This document shows positions 24,606-32,592 of a stretch of DNA of 64,000 bases, one piece after another. The number at the start of each line of letters is the position of its first letter. The stretch's first letter is position 1. The stretch comes from an uncultured Collinsella sp. (GTDB lineage Bacteria > Actinomycetota > Coriobacteriia > Coriobacteriales > Coriobacteriaceae): the NCBI GenBank assembly GCA_900541145.1, contig UQIH01000005.1, forward strand, positions 1 through 64,000, written 5' to 3'. The translations under genes were made by a program, and so were the position numbers. A model generated the notes under the pieces. That model was not told the DNA's origin. It searched no databases and worked only from the letters and a program-made list of their open reading frames with translations.

Positions 24606-25310
24606 CTATCGGGTTGCCTGGACAAGTTGTCCCAGGGTGCAGCCCTGTTGATAGATGTAGGTAAGGTATTGCGTGCATGCGCGATAGGAATCGAAGGTCG
24701 TGAGCGCCTGCTCAACGTTTGTGTATACCTTCCATGCGCCAAAGACCTTATAGTTTTCGCCGTGCTGGACGATAAACTGATGGACATCTTCGTAGGGATA
24801 GCCCAAAAAATAGCCAATTTCGTGGGGGAACTCGCATATGCACCCCGTATCGCAGTGCCTATTTCGAGCGAGTGCGCAGACGCTGCCGTCATAGGCGCTT
24901 TCTGCGGCATTGCTGCTTGCCAGCGTGATGCGCGCGGCGAGATGCACCAGGGATGCGGGCAGGTTGTGGACATCGTAACCTTCGGCGGCTAGCGCCGTCG
25001 TGGCACGGGGGTCGGAGAGGTATCGCATGAGGTCCGCAGGGCGATACACATAGATGAGCGCTCCGCAGGGGCGCCAGACCAAAACGCTCATATGGATTCC
25101 GAGTGGCTGGAGCTCGCGGTTGCATTGGGCTATGACGGCGAGCAGGCGAGAGCGTCGCTCTTCGATATGGGCGGCGCCGGGTTTTCCGTTTTGGTTGGCG
25201 TAGACGCCGGGATAGGTAAAGAGCGAAGCCGGCTTGATACCTGCGAGCGTAGGGGAGCAGTTGCGCACGACAGCCGTTTGGTATGTTGGGATGTCAATGG
25301 TTCGAGTCAC
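24606..25310 (-). CDS. DUF3793 family protein
   Basis: The 234-residue protein matches the pattern of DUF3793: LVWRPCGALIYVYRPADL, FPHEIGYFLGYPYEDVHQFI, and FGAWKVYTN in the C-terminal part. The family has no known function but often sits next to flavodoxin genes in anaerobes, as here, and may be tied to iron or redox stress. Seven cysteines occur, several in the centre (CDTGCIC). The GTG at 25310 is supported by AAAGGAG four to five bases upstream. A possible iron-regulator site lies at 25336-25355. Confidence 0.82.
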   Translation of the reverse strand: MTRTIDIPTYQTAVVRNCSPTLAGIKPASLFTYPGVYANQNGKPGAAHIEERRSRLLAVIAQCNRELQPLGIHMSVLVWRPCGALIYVYRPADLMRYLSDPRATTALAAEGYDVHNLPASLVHLAARITLASSNAAESAYDGSVCALARNRHCDTGCICEFPHEIGYFLGYPYEDVHQFIVQHGENYKVFGAWKVYTNVEQALTTFDSYRACTQYLTYIYQQGCTLGQLVQATR

Positions 25311-25335
25311 GATGCTCCTTTCGGGTCCTCAGTTG

Positions 25336-25355
25336 TTAGCCTAGGAAAACTTATA
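25336..25355 (-). promoter_or_regulatory. Possible DtxR/IdeR-type site before DUF3793-flavodoxin
   Basis: TTAGCCTAGG at 25336-25345 matches eight of ten bases of the IdeR/DtxR half-site TTAGGTTAGG; the other half is poor. Iron control would suit a flavodoxin operon. This is a weak call. Confidence 0.3.
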
Positions 25356-25403
25356 CACGAAAGTAAGCCATGGTCAACAAAAAAGTTTGAAGAGGGAAAC
25401 TAA

Positions 25404-25456
25404 TTGACCGAACGGACACGATTTTGGGTTAAGATGGGGACACCCCATGGGGGTAT
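25404..25456 (+). promoter_or_regulatory. CsoR-type operator and promoter of metal-binding gene
   Basis: ACACCCC-AT-GGGGGTAT (25440-25456) is the G/C-tract palindrome bound by the copper-sensing repressor CsoR. It lies just after a -35-like TTGACC (25404) and -10-like TAAGAT (25430), a 20-base gap, over the expected start site. csoR itself is not in the window. Confidence 0.65.
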
Positions 25457-25485
25457 CTAGATAGTGCTACTTGAAAGGGGAACGC

Positions 25486-25869
25486 ATGAGCGACTTGCTC
25501 AACCCTGCGAATCTCATCGTGTTGGCCGTCATTGCCGTCGGCATGTTTTTTGGACTGCGTCGCATTGTCGCTTCGACACACGGAAAGAGCTGCTGCAGCG
25601 ATGGCACGAGCGGTAAGAAGGCCAAGAAGGTAGTGGTTGCGGATACCGATCCGTCCCACTACCCCTATAGCGATGAGCTGCTCATCGGCGGCATGAGCTG
25701 TGACGGCTGCGCTCAGAACGTAGCCAATGCCCTCAATGCGCTGGATGGCGTGTGGGCAACGGTGACGTATGCGGACCACACAGCGCGCGTGCGCTCCAAG
25801 CGGCCGATCGATCGCGGTGTCCTTGAGGCTGCCGTGAGAGATGCGGGTTACTACGTCATGACGCTGTAG
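25486..25869 (+). CDS. Membrane-anchored heavy-metal-associated (HMA) protein
   Basis: The 127-residue protein has one N-terminal membrane segment (about 7-25), a short linker with a CC pair (SCCSDG), and an HMA domain from about residue 60 with the metal motif GMSCDGC. It resembles copper chaperones of the CopZ type but is anchored to the membrane. The CsoR-like operator upstream supports copper as the metal. AAGGGG precedes ATG 25486. No copper ATPase is adjacent, so it may act with one elsewhere. Confidence 0.82.
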   Translation: MSDLLNPANLIVLAVIAVGMFFGLRRIVASTHGKSCCSDGTSGKKAKKVVVADTDPSHYPYSDELLIGGMSCDGCAQNVANALNALDGVWATVTYADHTARVRSKRPIDRGVLEAAVRDAGYYVMTL

Positions 25870-25895
25870 GCCTTGCCTTGGATGCGCGTCCTTGT

Positions 25896-26321
25896 CTAGG
25901 CTCGTCCGCGTAGCTCGATGTCCTGGATGTCGTCGAAGTCGATGGCGATGTCTCGGAGCTTGAGGAGCTTGAAGGCGGGGAGCGCCTCGTCGAGGATGCC
26001 GGTGCGGCTGCGATAGCCGTATGTATCGTAATAGGTGACACGAACCAAGTCGCCACGCTTGAGGCCCTCGAGCTTTTTCGAAAGTTCGAGGGCTTTTTCT
26101 TCTGTGAGTTCGCATTTTGGCTCGGCGGTGATCTCTTGTTTACGCACGAGCTCGTAGTATCCCGTGAGGGCGGCAAAGGGCATAAACTGCGCGGCACGGC
26201 CGGCACGGACGGTGCCGTTGGCGGTGAGCTTTGGGTCGGCGGAGCGACGTCTTCCCTCGGGGTCCGCTAGGCGTTCAAAAGGTGTCGGTGGCCGCATCGG
26301 CTGTTGTTGGGACTTAGGCAC
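25896..26321 (-). CDS. YolD-like protein
   Basis: The 141-residue protein is basic and proline-rich at the start and has the YolD-like core: RAAQFMPFAALTGYYELVRK, then a small barrel with GDLVRVTYYDTYGYRSRTGILDEA and IDFDDIQDIEL. YolD proteins are encoded next to Y-family DNA polymerases and are thought to act with them. Its start overlaps the polymerase stop by eight bases, so it is the second gene of that operon and shares its SOS control. Confidence 0.85.
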   Translation of the reverse strand: MPKSQQQPMRPPTPFERLADPEGRRRSADPKLTANGTVRAGRAAQFMPFAALTGYYELVRKQEITAEPKCELTEEKALELSKKLEGLKRGDLVRVTYYDTYGYRSRTGILDEALPAFKLLKLRDIAIDFDDIQDIELRGRA

Positions 26322-27819
26322 GATGTCCTCCTACCTGATCGTTGCGTTCGCGCGCGGTGGCGCCGGCGGTAAAGCTCAGCCCCTTAACCAGCGCGTTCTT
26401 GCCGTATTTGCCTTTCACGGCCAGCACGGCGCGTGCCAGGTCGCGCTCGCGCTCATCGGCCTCGATATCGCTGAACAGATCGATGGTGGCAAATTCCTCG
26501 GGCATGAGGTTGCCAAATCCCAGATTGATGCGCTTGACCGGTCGTTTGGGATCGACGGTCTGCGCCCAGAGCTCATCGAAATATCCCATGATCTTCTTAA
26601 ACGAATTGGTGCGCTCGGGCAGCTTGCGCGAGGCGTTGGAGTGCGCAAAGAGTGCGGCATAGCCACCGCGCGGTTTGCCGCCATGCTCTCCCACAAAGAT
26701 GCCATCGATTGCCTGCGCCTCACGTACCAGACGACGCCGTTCGTCATCGCGCTGGACGGGCTTGGGCGCACGGGGTGCGAGCTCGGGGCCGGCGGTTGCG
26801 GTAGGTTCGATACTCGATGTGCTCGAGCGCAGGTGCCCGCATCCGTCCACATATTGCGCTGTACCGCTGGCGTCGAGGCGGCGTATGTCGGCTCGCTCGC
26901 TCGCGTAGCCCACAAAGAGCGAGATGCTGTCGCAGACCACGTGTTTATCGACCAAGTCCAACACGGCGTTGTCGACCATCTCGCGCAAGACGGTGTAGGC
27001 TTGCTCGTAGGCATAACCCTTCGAGAGCACCTGTCCTGTGGTGGTCGAAGTTGCTTGTGGGCGATAGGCTTGGATATCGGCGATGGTTGTCGGCTCGCGC
27101 CCAAAGGCGTGGTCGATGAGATATTCGGCATTGACGCCGAGCTCGTCGTAGAGCAGGTTCTCGTCGAGTGCGGCGACACCCATCAGGTCGTAGACGCCAT
27201 ACTTTTCGAGTCGTGCTGCCACGCCGGGGCCGATGCCCCAGATATCGGTGATGGGACGATGGGGCCAGATCTCTTTGCGAAAGGTCTCGTCGTCGAGTAT
27301 GCCGATGCGGCTGGGTACGTGCTTGGCGGTGATATCGAGCGCTACCTTGGCCTGGAATAGGTTGGGGCCGATGCCGACCGTCGCCGTGATGCCGGTGCGC
27401 GCGAGGACCTCATCGCGCAACATGCAGGCAAAGCCTTTGGCATTGGTATGGTAGAGGTCTAGATAGGGCGTCACGTCGATAAAGCATTCGTCGATTGAAT
27501 AGACGTGAATGTCTTGCGGGCTCACGTATTCCAGATAGATGCCGTAGATTTGCGCCGACACTTCCATGTAGTGCTGCATGCGCGGTACGGCTTTGATGTA
27601 GTCGATGCCGTCGGGAATCTCAAACAGACGGCAGCGATTGTGTATCCCGAGGTCCTTCATGGCCTGTGTGATGGCGAGGCAGATGGTCGTGCGCCCGCGC
27701 GATTCGTCGGCAACGACCAGGTTGGTGGTGAGCGGGTTGAGTCCGCGGTCGACGCACTCGACGCTAGCGTAAAACGTCTTGAGGTCGATGCAGATATAGG
27801 TGTGACGCTCGTGCCCCAC
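26314..27819 (-). CDS. Y-family DNA polymerase (UmuC/UvrX-like)
   Basis: This translesion polymerase copies damaged DNA. It has the family motifs YICIDLKTFYASVECVDRGLNP (metal Asp) near the start, VYSIDECFIDVTPYL (catalytic Asp-Glu), helix-hairpin-helix IWGIGPGVAARLEKYGV, and a little-finger domain followed by a long C-terminal region. I set the start at GTG 27819, preceded by GGGAGG. The frame runs on to an ATG at 27891, but that stretch contains a LexA box at 27849-27862, which would then be inside the gene. Length is then 501 residues. It forms an operon with the yolD-like gene. Confidence 0.9.
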   Translation of the reverse strand: MGHERHTYICIDLKTFYASVECVDRGLNPLTTNLVVADESRGRTTICLAITQAMKDLGIHNRCRLFEIPDGIDYIKAVPRMQHYMEVSAQIYGIYLEYVSPQDIHVYSIDECFIDVTPYLDLYHTNAKGFACMLRDEVLARTGITATVGIGPNLFQAKVALDITAKHVPSRIGILDDETFRKEIWPHRPITDIWGIGPGVAARLEKYGVYDLMGVAALDENLLYDELGVNAEYLIDHAFGREPTTIADIQAYRPQATSTTTGQVLSKGYAYEQAYTVLREMVDNAVLDLVDKHVVCDSISLFVGYASERADIRRLDASGTAQYVDGCGHLRSSTSSIEPTATAGPELAPRAPKPVQRDDERRRLVREAQAIDGIFVGEHGGKPRGGYAALFAHSNASRKLPERTNSFKKIMGYFDELWAQTVDPKRPVKRINLGFGNLMPEEFATIDLFSDIEADERERDLARAVLAVKGKYGKNALVKGLSFTAGATARERNDQVGGHRA

Positions 27820-27848
27820 GCGTCCTCCCATCAAACACATGTTCTTAT

Positions 27849-27862
27849 CGAATATCTGTTCG
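27849..27862 (-). promoter_or_regulatory. LexA (SOS) box
   Basis: CGAATATCTGTTCG on the plus strand (CGAACAGATATTCG on the coding strand) matches the Gram-positive LexA/DinR site CGAAC-N4-GTTCG with one change. It is about 30 bases before the polymerase start. Confidence 0.75.
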
Positions 27863-28054
27863 ATAATACCCGCTCGTCCGGACATCGTCAAAACCTGTCA
27901 AAAAGGGACTGGTTTGTTTTGGTAGGTATGGTCGTGCGGTTGGATTGGGTTTTAACGCAGCTCTAAAGAGTGCGAAACAGCTCGGAAAAGCTCGCTTCGT
28001 AGCATGAGCCTAACGATTGATACCGCCTATGTGCACGGAAGGGTTGTGGGAAAG

Positions 28055-28579
28055 ATGGTCAATTACGGGTTTGGTATGCCGACGCGCCTTGTTGTGGATG
28101 GAGACGTGGCTCGCTGGTGCGGACGATTGGTCGCTCACTACGGTGGCACCAAGGCGCTGGTCGTGTTGGGCGGTGACAAGCATACGCGCGATGAGCTTGT
28201 CTCGGCGGCACTTGGCTCGCTTGATCGAGCCCTACTCGAGCGCGTACTTTTCCGCTGCGGCTCGGTTGGGGGCGACGGGGGGGACGAACTGATCGACGAA
28301 GCCGTGGCCCTGGCGACCGACGAAGGCGTGGACTTTGTCCTGGCGATTGGCGATGCCGATACTGCTGGCTTTGCGCGCGAGCTCGCGCGTCGCATGGCGG
28401 CGCTCGATGCCGGCGAAGACGGTTTTGTCCCTTATGGATGCATTCTCTCGGAGGGCAAGGCGCCTGCTGTCGTGGGCATCGGTGAGGTTCCCGTTTTTGC
28501 CATTATCGCGCCCGAACTGCTGGAGGGCATCGGGTCTCCTCTGCGTGAGTTGCTCGGTAGCATCTGCGCCGCGGCCTAA
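28055..28579 (+). CDS. Truncated iron-alcohol-dehydrogenase-like protein
   Basis: The 174-residue product resembles only the N-terminal nucleotide-binding half of iron-containing alcohol dehydrogenases: MVNYGFGMPTRLVVDGDVA, YGGTKALVVLGGDKHTR, and EGVDFVLAIGDADTAGFA. In active enzymes the last stretch reads GGGSxxD; here it is GDADT, so cofactor binding is doubtful. The C-terminal iron-binding helical domain is absent. The frame is open and in good codon use, so it may have a new role. The start could also be ATG 28004; 28055 fits the family start. Repeats of similar sequence flank it (27900, 28590). Confidence 0.6.
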   Translation: MVNYGFGMPTRLVVDGDVARWCGRLVAHYGGTKALVVLGGDKHTRDELVSAALGSLDRALLERVLFRCGSVGGDGGDELIDEAVALATDEGVDFVLAIGDADTAGFARELARRMAALDAGEDGFVPYGCILSEGKAPAVVGIGEVPVFAIIAPELLEGIGSPLRELLGSICAAA

Positions 28580-28589
28580 TATTTGCCAT

Positions 28590-28653
28590 AAAAGGACGGG
28601 TTGTTTTTGGTTGGTAAAGCGTTTGACCTGCCAAAATAAGCCTGTCTCTTTTT
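28590..28653. repeat. Imperfect inverted repeat after ADH-like gene
   Basis: The arm 28590-28610 (AAAAGGACGGGTTG...) pairs with 28631-28653 ending in TTTTT. A similar single arm, AAAAAGGGACTGGTTTG, occurs at 27900-27922 before the same gene. It may act as the terminator of this gene. Confidence 0.6.
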
Positions 28654-28736
28654 GATCGGTTGCCGTTTGGGGGCCGATTGGCAACGCTCGCTGATTGTAG
28701 TCTTGACCTGCGCTAGAATAGTGGCATCTGAATGTC

Positions 28737-28760
28737 CGGGCGCATGGAGGCGTGCGCCCG
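28737..28760 (+). promoter_or_regulatory. Hairpin in pgi leader
   Basis: CGGGCGCA (28737-28744) pairs with TGCGCCCG (28753-28760) just before the pgi ribosome binding site. Its role is unknown. Confidence 0.45.
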
Positions 28761-28778
28761 TATGCTGAGGAGGACTCT

Positions 28779-30473
28779 ATGGCAACTGTTGCCGCACCTA
28801 TCGATGCTACGTCGACTGCCGCTTGGAAGGCGCTCGAGGCTCATCAGGAGAAGCTCGAGGCCGAAGGTATCGACCTCAAGGCCTGGTTCGCTGCTGACGC
28901 CGACCGCGTGAACAAGCTGAGCTTTGACGCCGGTGACCTGCACTTCGATCTGTCGAAGAACCTGGTGACCGATGAGACCGTCAAGCTGCTGTGCGATCTT
29001 GCCCGCGAGGTGAAGCTCGAGGAGCGCCGCGACGCCATGTTCTCTGGCGAGCACATCAACACTACCGAGGACCGCGCTGTCCTGCACACCGCGCTGCGCC
29101 GCCCGGCAAGCGAGAAGGGCCAGCTCATCGTCGACGGCCAGGACGTCGTCGCCGACGTGCACGAGGTCCTCGACCGCATGTATGCCTTCGCCGAGCGCGT
29201 GCGCTCCGGTGAGTGGAAGGGCGTTACCGGCAAGAAGATCGAGCATCTGGTGTCCATCGGCATCGGCGGTTCCGATCTGGGCCCGGTCATGGCCTACGAG
29301 GCCCTGCGTCCCTACGCCGACGCCGGTATCGACTGTCGCTACATCTCCAACATCGACCCCAACGACCAGGCCGAGAAGCTCAAGGGCTTGGATCCCGAGA
29401 CCACGCTCGTGATTATCGTCTCCAAGACTTTCACCACGCTCGAGACCCTCACCAACGCCCGCGAGGTCAAGACCTGGATGCTCGAGCAGCTCAAGGTTCA
29501 GGGCGCCATCGACGGCTCCGATGAGCAGAACGCCGAGGCCGTGGCAAAGCACTTCGTCGCCGTCTCCACTGCACTCGAGAAGGTCGAGGCCTTCGGCATC
29601 GACCCTGCCAACGCCTTCGGTTTCTGGAACTGGGTTGGCGGCCGCTATTCCGTTGACTCCGCCGTGGGCCTGTCGCTGATCGTCGTGCTCGGCCCCGAGC
29701 GCTTCCAGCAGTTCCTCGAGGGCTTCCACGCCATCGACGAGTACTTCTGCAACACCCCGCTCGAGAACAACGCCGTCGCGCTGATGGGCCTGCTCAATGT
29801 CTGGTACGTCAACTTCTTCGGTTCCAAGAGCCACGCCGTGCTTCCGTACTGCCAGTATCTGCACCGCTTCCCGGCCTACCTGCAGCAGCTCACCATGGAG
29901 TCCAACGGCAAACACGTCCGCTGGGACGGCAGCGCTGTGACCTCCGATACCGGTGAGATCTTCTGGGGCGAGCCCGGCACCAACGGCCAGCATGCCTTCT
30001 ATCAGCTGCTGCACCAGGGCACTGTGGTGGTCCCGGCCGACTTTATCGCTTTCGCCAACACTGCCAACCCTGCGACCGACAGCGGCCAGGATGTCCACGA
30101 GCTGTTTCTGGGCAACTTCCTGGCCCAGACCAAGGCGCTCGCCTTTGGTAAGACGGCCGACGAGGTTCGTGCCGAGGGCACGCCCGAGCAGATCGTCCCG
30201 GCCCGCTGCTTTGAGGGTAACCGTCCGACGACCTCGATCTTTGGCGACACGCTGACCCCGTTCGCACTCGGCGAGCTCATCGCACTGTACGAGCACATCA
30301 CGTTTGTCGAGGGCACGGTCTGGGGCATCGACTCCTACGACCAGTGGGGCGTTGAGCTGGGCAAGCAGCTTGCCAAGCAGATTACCCCGGCCTTCCACGA
30401 CGACGCCGCCAAGGCCGAGCAGGACGCTTCGACCCAGGCGCTTATCGAGTTCTACCGCGCTCACCGTAAGTAG
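28779..30473 (+). CDS. pgi: Glucose-6-phosphate isomerase
   Basis: It interconverts glucose 6-phosphate and fructose 6-phosphate in glycolysis. The 564-residue protein has the SIS-type core with HLVSIGIGGSDLGPVMAYEAL, IIVSKTFTTLET, the WVGGRYSVDSAVGL substrate loop, the catalytic glutamate region, GTNGQHAFYQLLHQGT and the C-terminal VWGIDSYDQWGVELGKQLA signature with the catalytic lysine. TGAGGAGG lies before ATG 28779. It is a single gene, ended by a terminator at 30507. Codon use is very regular, as expected for a highly expressed gene. Confidence 0.97.
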   Translation: MATVAAPIDATSTAAWKALEAHQEKLEAEGIDLKAWFAADADRVNKLSFDAGDLHFDLSKNLVTDETVKLLCDLAREVKLEERRDAMFSGEHINTTEDRAVLHTALRRPASEKGQLIVDGQDVVADVHEVLDRMYAFAERVRSGEWKGVTGKKIEHLVSIGIGGSDLGPVMAYEALRPYADAGIDCRYISNIDPNDQAEKLKGLDPETTLVIIVSKTFTTLETLTNAREVKTWMLEQLKVQGAIDGSDEQNAEAVAKHFVAVSTALEKVEAFGIDPANAFGFWNWVGGRYSVDSAVGLSLIVVLGPERFQQFLEGFHAIDEYFCNTPLENNAVALMGLLNVWYVNFFGSKSHAVLPYCQYLHRFPAYLQQLTMESNGKHVRWDGSAVTSDTGEIFWGEPGTNGQHAFYQLLHQGTVVVPADFIAFANTANPATDSGQDVHELFLGNFLAQTKALAFGKTADEVRAEGTPEQIVPARCFEGNRPTTSIFGDTLTPFALGELIALYEHITFVEGTVWGIDSYDQWGVELGKQLAKQITPAFHDDAAKAEQDASTQALIEFYRAHRK

Positions 30474-30506
30474 CCGCTGCTGTTAACGCATCGCGCCTTA
30501 TAGTCA

Positions 30507-30540
30507 GGGGCCCGTATCCTATCGGATGCGGGCCCCTTTG
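30507..30540. terminator. Terminator after pgi
   Basis: GGGGCCCGTATCC pairs with GGATGCGGGCCCC around TATC, followed by TTTG. It lies between the convergent pgi and VirD4-like genes. Confidence 0.85.
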
Positions 30541-30614
30541 CTTTGCCGTAGTCCCGGGGCGCACGGCCTTTGTGGAACATCGCTGGGGCGCCGCGCGCCG
30601 CGAGAACCCTGCGC

Positions 30615-31919
30615 CTAGATCTCGGCCTCCGCATGGTCTCGCTGCGCCTCGGGCAGCTCCCCGTAGAGCGGATGGTCTTCGAGCCTAAAGCGCTCGACCT
30701 GTTCGGGAGTGCGACCGCGCACAAAGAGCCACGAGCGATCGATCGGCGTCGCCATGAGCGTGCTGGGCAGCGCGTCGGCGCGGTCGGAAAACACCCGGGC
30801 ACTCTCGGGATCCTGGAACGCCAGCACCAGATGCGTGTCGCAGTTGCCCATGATGGAGCGTGCGCGTGCCTCGCCATAGAGCGCATCGAGCTGGTTGGTC
30901 GACTGCAGCAGCAGCGTTGCCCAGATGTTGCGGCTTCGGATAATCGAGAGCACGTTGTCGATCTGGGGGATCTGCAGATTTGCGAAGTCATCGAGCATAA
31001 AGCGCACGGGCACGGGCAGGCTGCCGTCGGGCTGCCTATCGGCCTCACGAATGAGGCCCATAAACGCCTGCGAAATAAAGAGGCCGGTCAGCGGATCGAG
31101 ATTGCGGTCAATATCGCTCACGGTTACAAACAGGACGCAGGGGGTGTGTCCCATGGAAGCGAAGTTCACCTGATGGCACTCACGATAGAGCTGTGCCGCA
31201 CCGTCGAATCCCAGACACATGACCTTTTCGGCAAGGATGCCGACGATGCTCGCGTGCATGCGCTCGGCATTTTGCGTAATGGCGTAGCGCCGCCATAGCG
31301 AGAGGGCATAGCTTTGGGGGTCGGTCGTGATCAGGTCGTCAAACAATCGACCCGTGGCACCGTCCTGCAGGTGCTCGATCAGCTTGATGACCGAGCTGAT
31401 CGTCTGCTCGTCGGCGGGTAGCTGTTCGGTGACGTAGGCGATAAGACACGACAGCAGGTTTGCCGCCGCATGATCCCAAAAAGGCTGGTTGTTGTCCTCG
31501 ATGGGGCAGATGGCCTTTGCCACCGAGAGGATGTCCTGCTGGTTGGGCCTGCCGTCCGCCTTGCGGCGAATGTGCCTCAGGGGGTTGTAGCCGCAGCGCT
31601 CGATGCCGGGCGCAAGGGCCGGGACGGTGTTGAGGTCGGCGAAGTTGAGGCATTGCACGCGGTAACCGTGGGCTGCCAGCACGGGTCCCACTTCGCGACA
31701 GAGCGTGCCTTTGGTGTCGAGCACGATGTAGCTTGCGTTCATTTGCAGCAGGTTGGGCTTGAGGACGTTTCGGGTCTTGCCGGCTCCCGAGGGGCCGATC
31801 ACAAGTGCGTTGTTGTTGAGTCCCGTTTGGCGGGTGTCGCAGGAGAGCGTTCGATCCTTGGCGAGGATGGTGGACGATGCGGACTCAGATGCGGCGAGGC
31901 GGCTGGCGAGGTTAGACAT
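30615..31919 (-). CDS. VirD4/TraG-like ATPase, soluble form
   Basis: The 434-residue protein resembles type IV coupling proteins of conjugation: Walker A GPSGAGKT (about 42-49), then YIVLDTKGTLCREV, a helical insert, Walker B VRFMLDDFANL, and SRNIWATLLLQSTNQLDALYG followed by NCDTHLVLAFQDPESARVFSDR. Normal coupling proteins begin with membrane segments; here the ATPase begins almost at once, so it should be soluble or depend on a partner. AAGGAGG precedes ATG 31919, which overlaps the stop of the ClpP-like gene. No relaxase or other secretion gene is nearby. It could be a relic of an integrative element or part of a separate system. Confidence 0.88.
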   Translation of the reverse strand: MSNLASRLAASESASSTILAKDRTLSCDTRQTGLNNNALVIGPSGAGKTRNVLKPNLLQMNASYIVLDTKGTLCREVGPVLAAHGYRVQCLNFADLNTVPALAPGIERCGYNPLRHIRRKADGRPNQQDILSVAKAICPIEDNNQPFWDHAAANLLSCLIAYVTEQLPADEQTISSVIKLIEHLQDGATGRLFDDLITTDPQSYALSLWRRYAITQNAERMHASIVGILAEKVMCLGFDGAAQLYRECHQVNFASMGHTPCVLFVTVSDIDRNLDPLTGLFISQAFMGLIREADRQPDGSLPVPVRFMLDDFANLQIPQIDNVLSIIRSRNIWATLLLQSTNQLDALYGEARARSIMGNCDTHLVLAFQDPESARVFSDRADALPSTLMATPIDRSWLFVRGRTPEQVERFRLEDHPLYGELPEAQRDHAEAEI

Positions 31920-32529
31920 GGGCGACCTCCTTGGTGGTCGAGAGAATTTCGTGGGCAAAGCCGAGCTCGACGGCGCGCTCGGCCGAAAGGTAGGTGTCTT
32001 TTGCAGTGAGGGACTGGATGCGCTTGGGCGTGAGGCCGCTGCGGTCCGAGAGGATTTGCGTGAGGGTCTTGCGGGTCTGCATGAGACGCCGGCTGGTTTC
32101 CTGCAACGCAAGTGCCGAGCCGCCTGCCCCCTGGGGGATCAGCGGGTCATGAATCATGAGCTCTGCATGGGGCGCCATACGGCGATCGTCGCCGCCCATA
32201 AAGATCACGGCGCCCATGGACGCGGCGAATTCCAGGCAGACGGTGCGGATGGGGCACGATGCGAGGCACATGGCGTCATAGATCGCAAGACCCGATCGCA
32301 CGCTTCCGCCGGCGCTGGCGACAAATATGGTGATGGGGCGGCTGGGGTCGGTGGCATCGAGCAGGCGGATCTGCTGGCATAGGTCGTGGGCCATCGGGGT
32401 TTCGATGTTTCCCATGACGGAGAGCTCGCGACGGGCGAGCATCTCATCGTAAATGCTGGTGAGCGTGATACCTCGGGCGGATTCACGCATGGTGAGGGGG
32501 CTGATGATGGGGGAATGATTGGTGTCCAT
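31912..32529 (-). CDS. ClpP-like serine protease
   Basis: The 205-residue protein has the ClpP fold and an intact catalytic triad: Ser 104 in FAASMGAVIF, His 127 in LMIHDPL and Asp 178 in AKDTYLS, plus the oxyanion motif GGSVRSG (75-80 region). Housekeeping ClpP proteins are more conserved and usually sit near clpX; this one sits between an unknown gene and a VirD4-like ATPase and overlaps the latter by eight bases. It may be a specialised protease for processing or degrading a partner of this cassette. GAAAGGAG precedes ATG 32529. Confidence 0.88.
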   Translation of the reverse strand: MDTNHSPIISPLTMRESARGITLTSIYDEMLARRELSVMGNIETPMAHDLCQQIRLLDATDPSRPITIFVASAGGSVRSGLAIYDAMCLASCPIRTVCLEFAASMGAVIFMGGDDRRMAPHAELMIHDPLIPQGAGGSALALQETSRRLMQTRKTLTQILSDRSGLTPKRIQSLTAKDTYLSAERAVELGFAHEILSTTKEVAHV

Positions 32530-32592
32530 GAGGACTCCTTTCTGTTGGTTGTGTTGTGGAATAGGATTGTTGCCCGCGGAGGGGCTGGCGGG

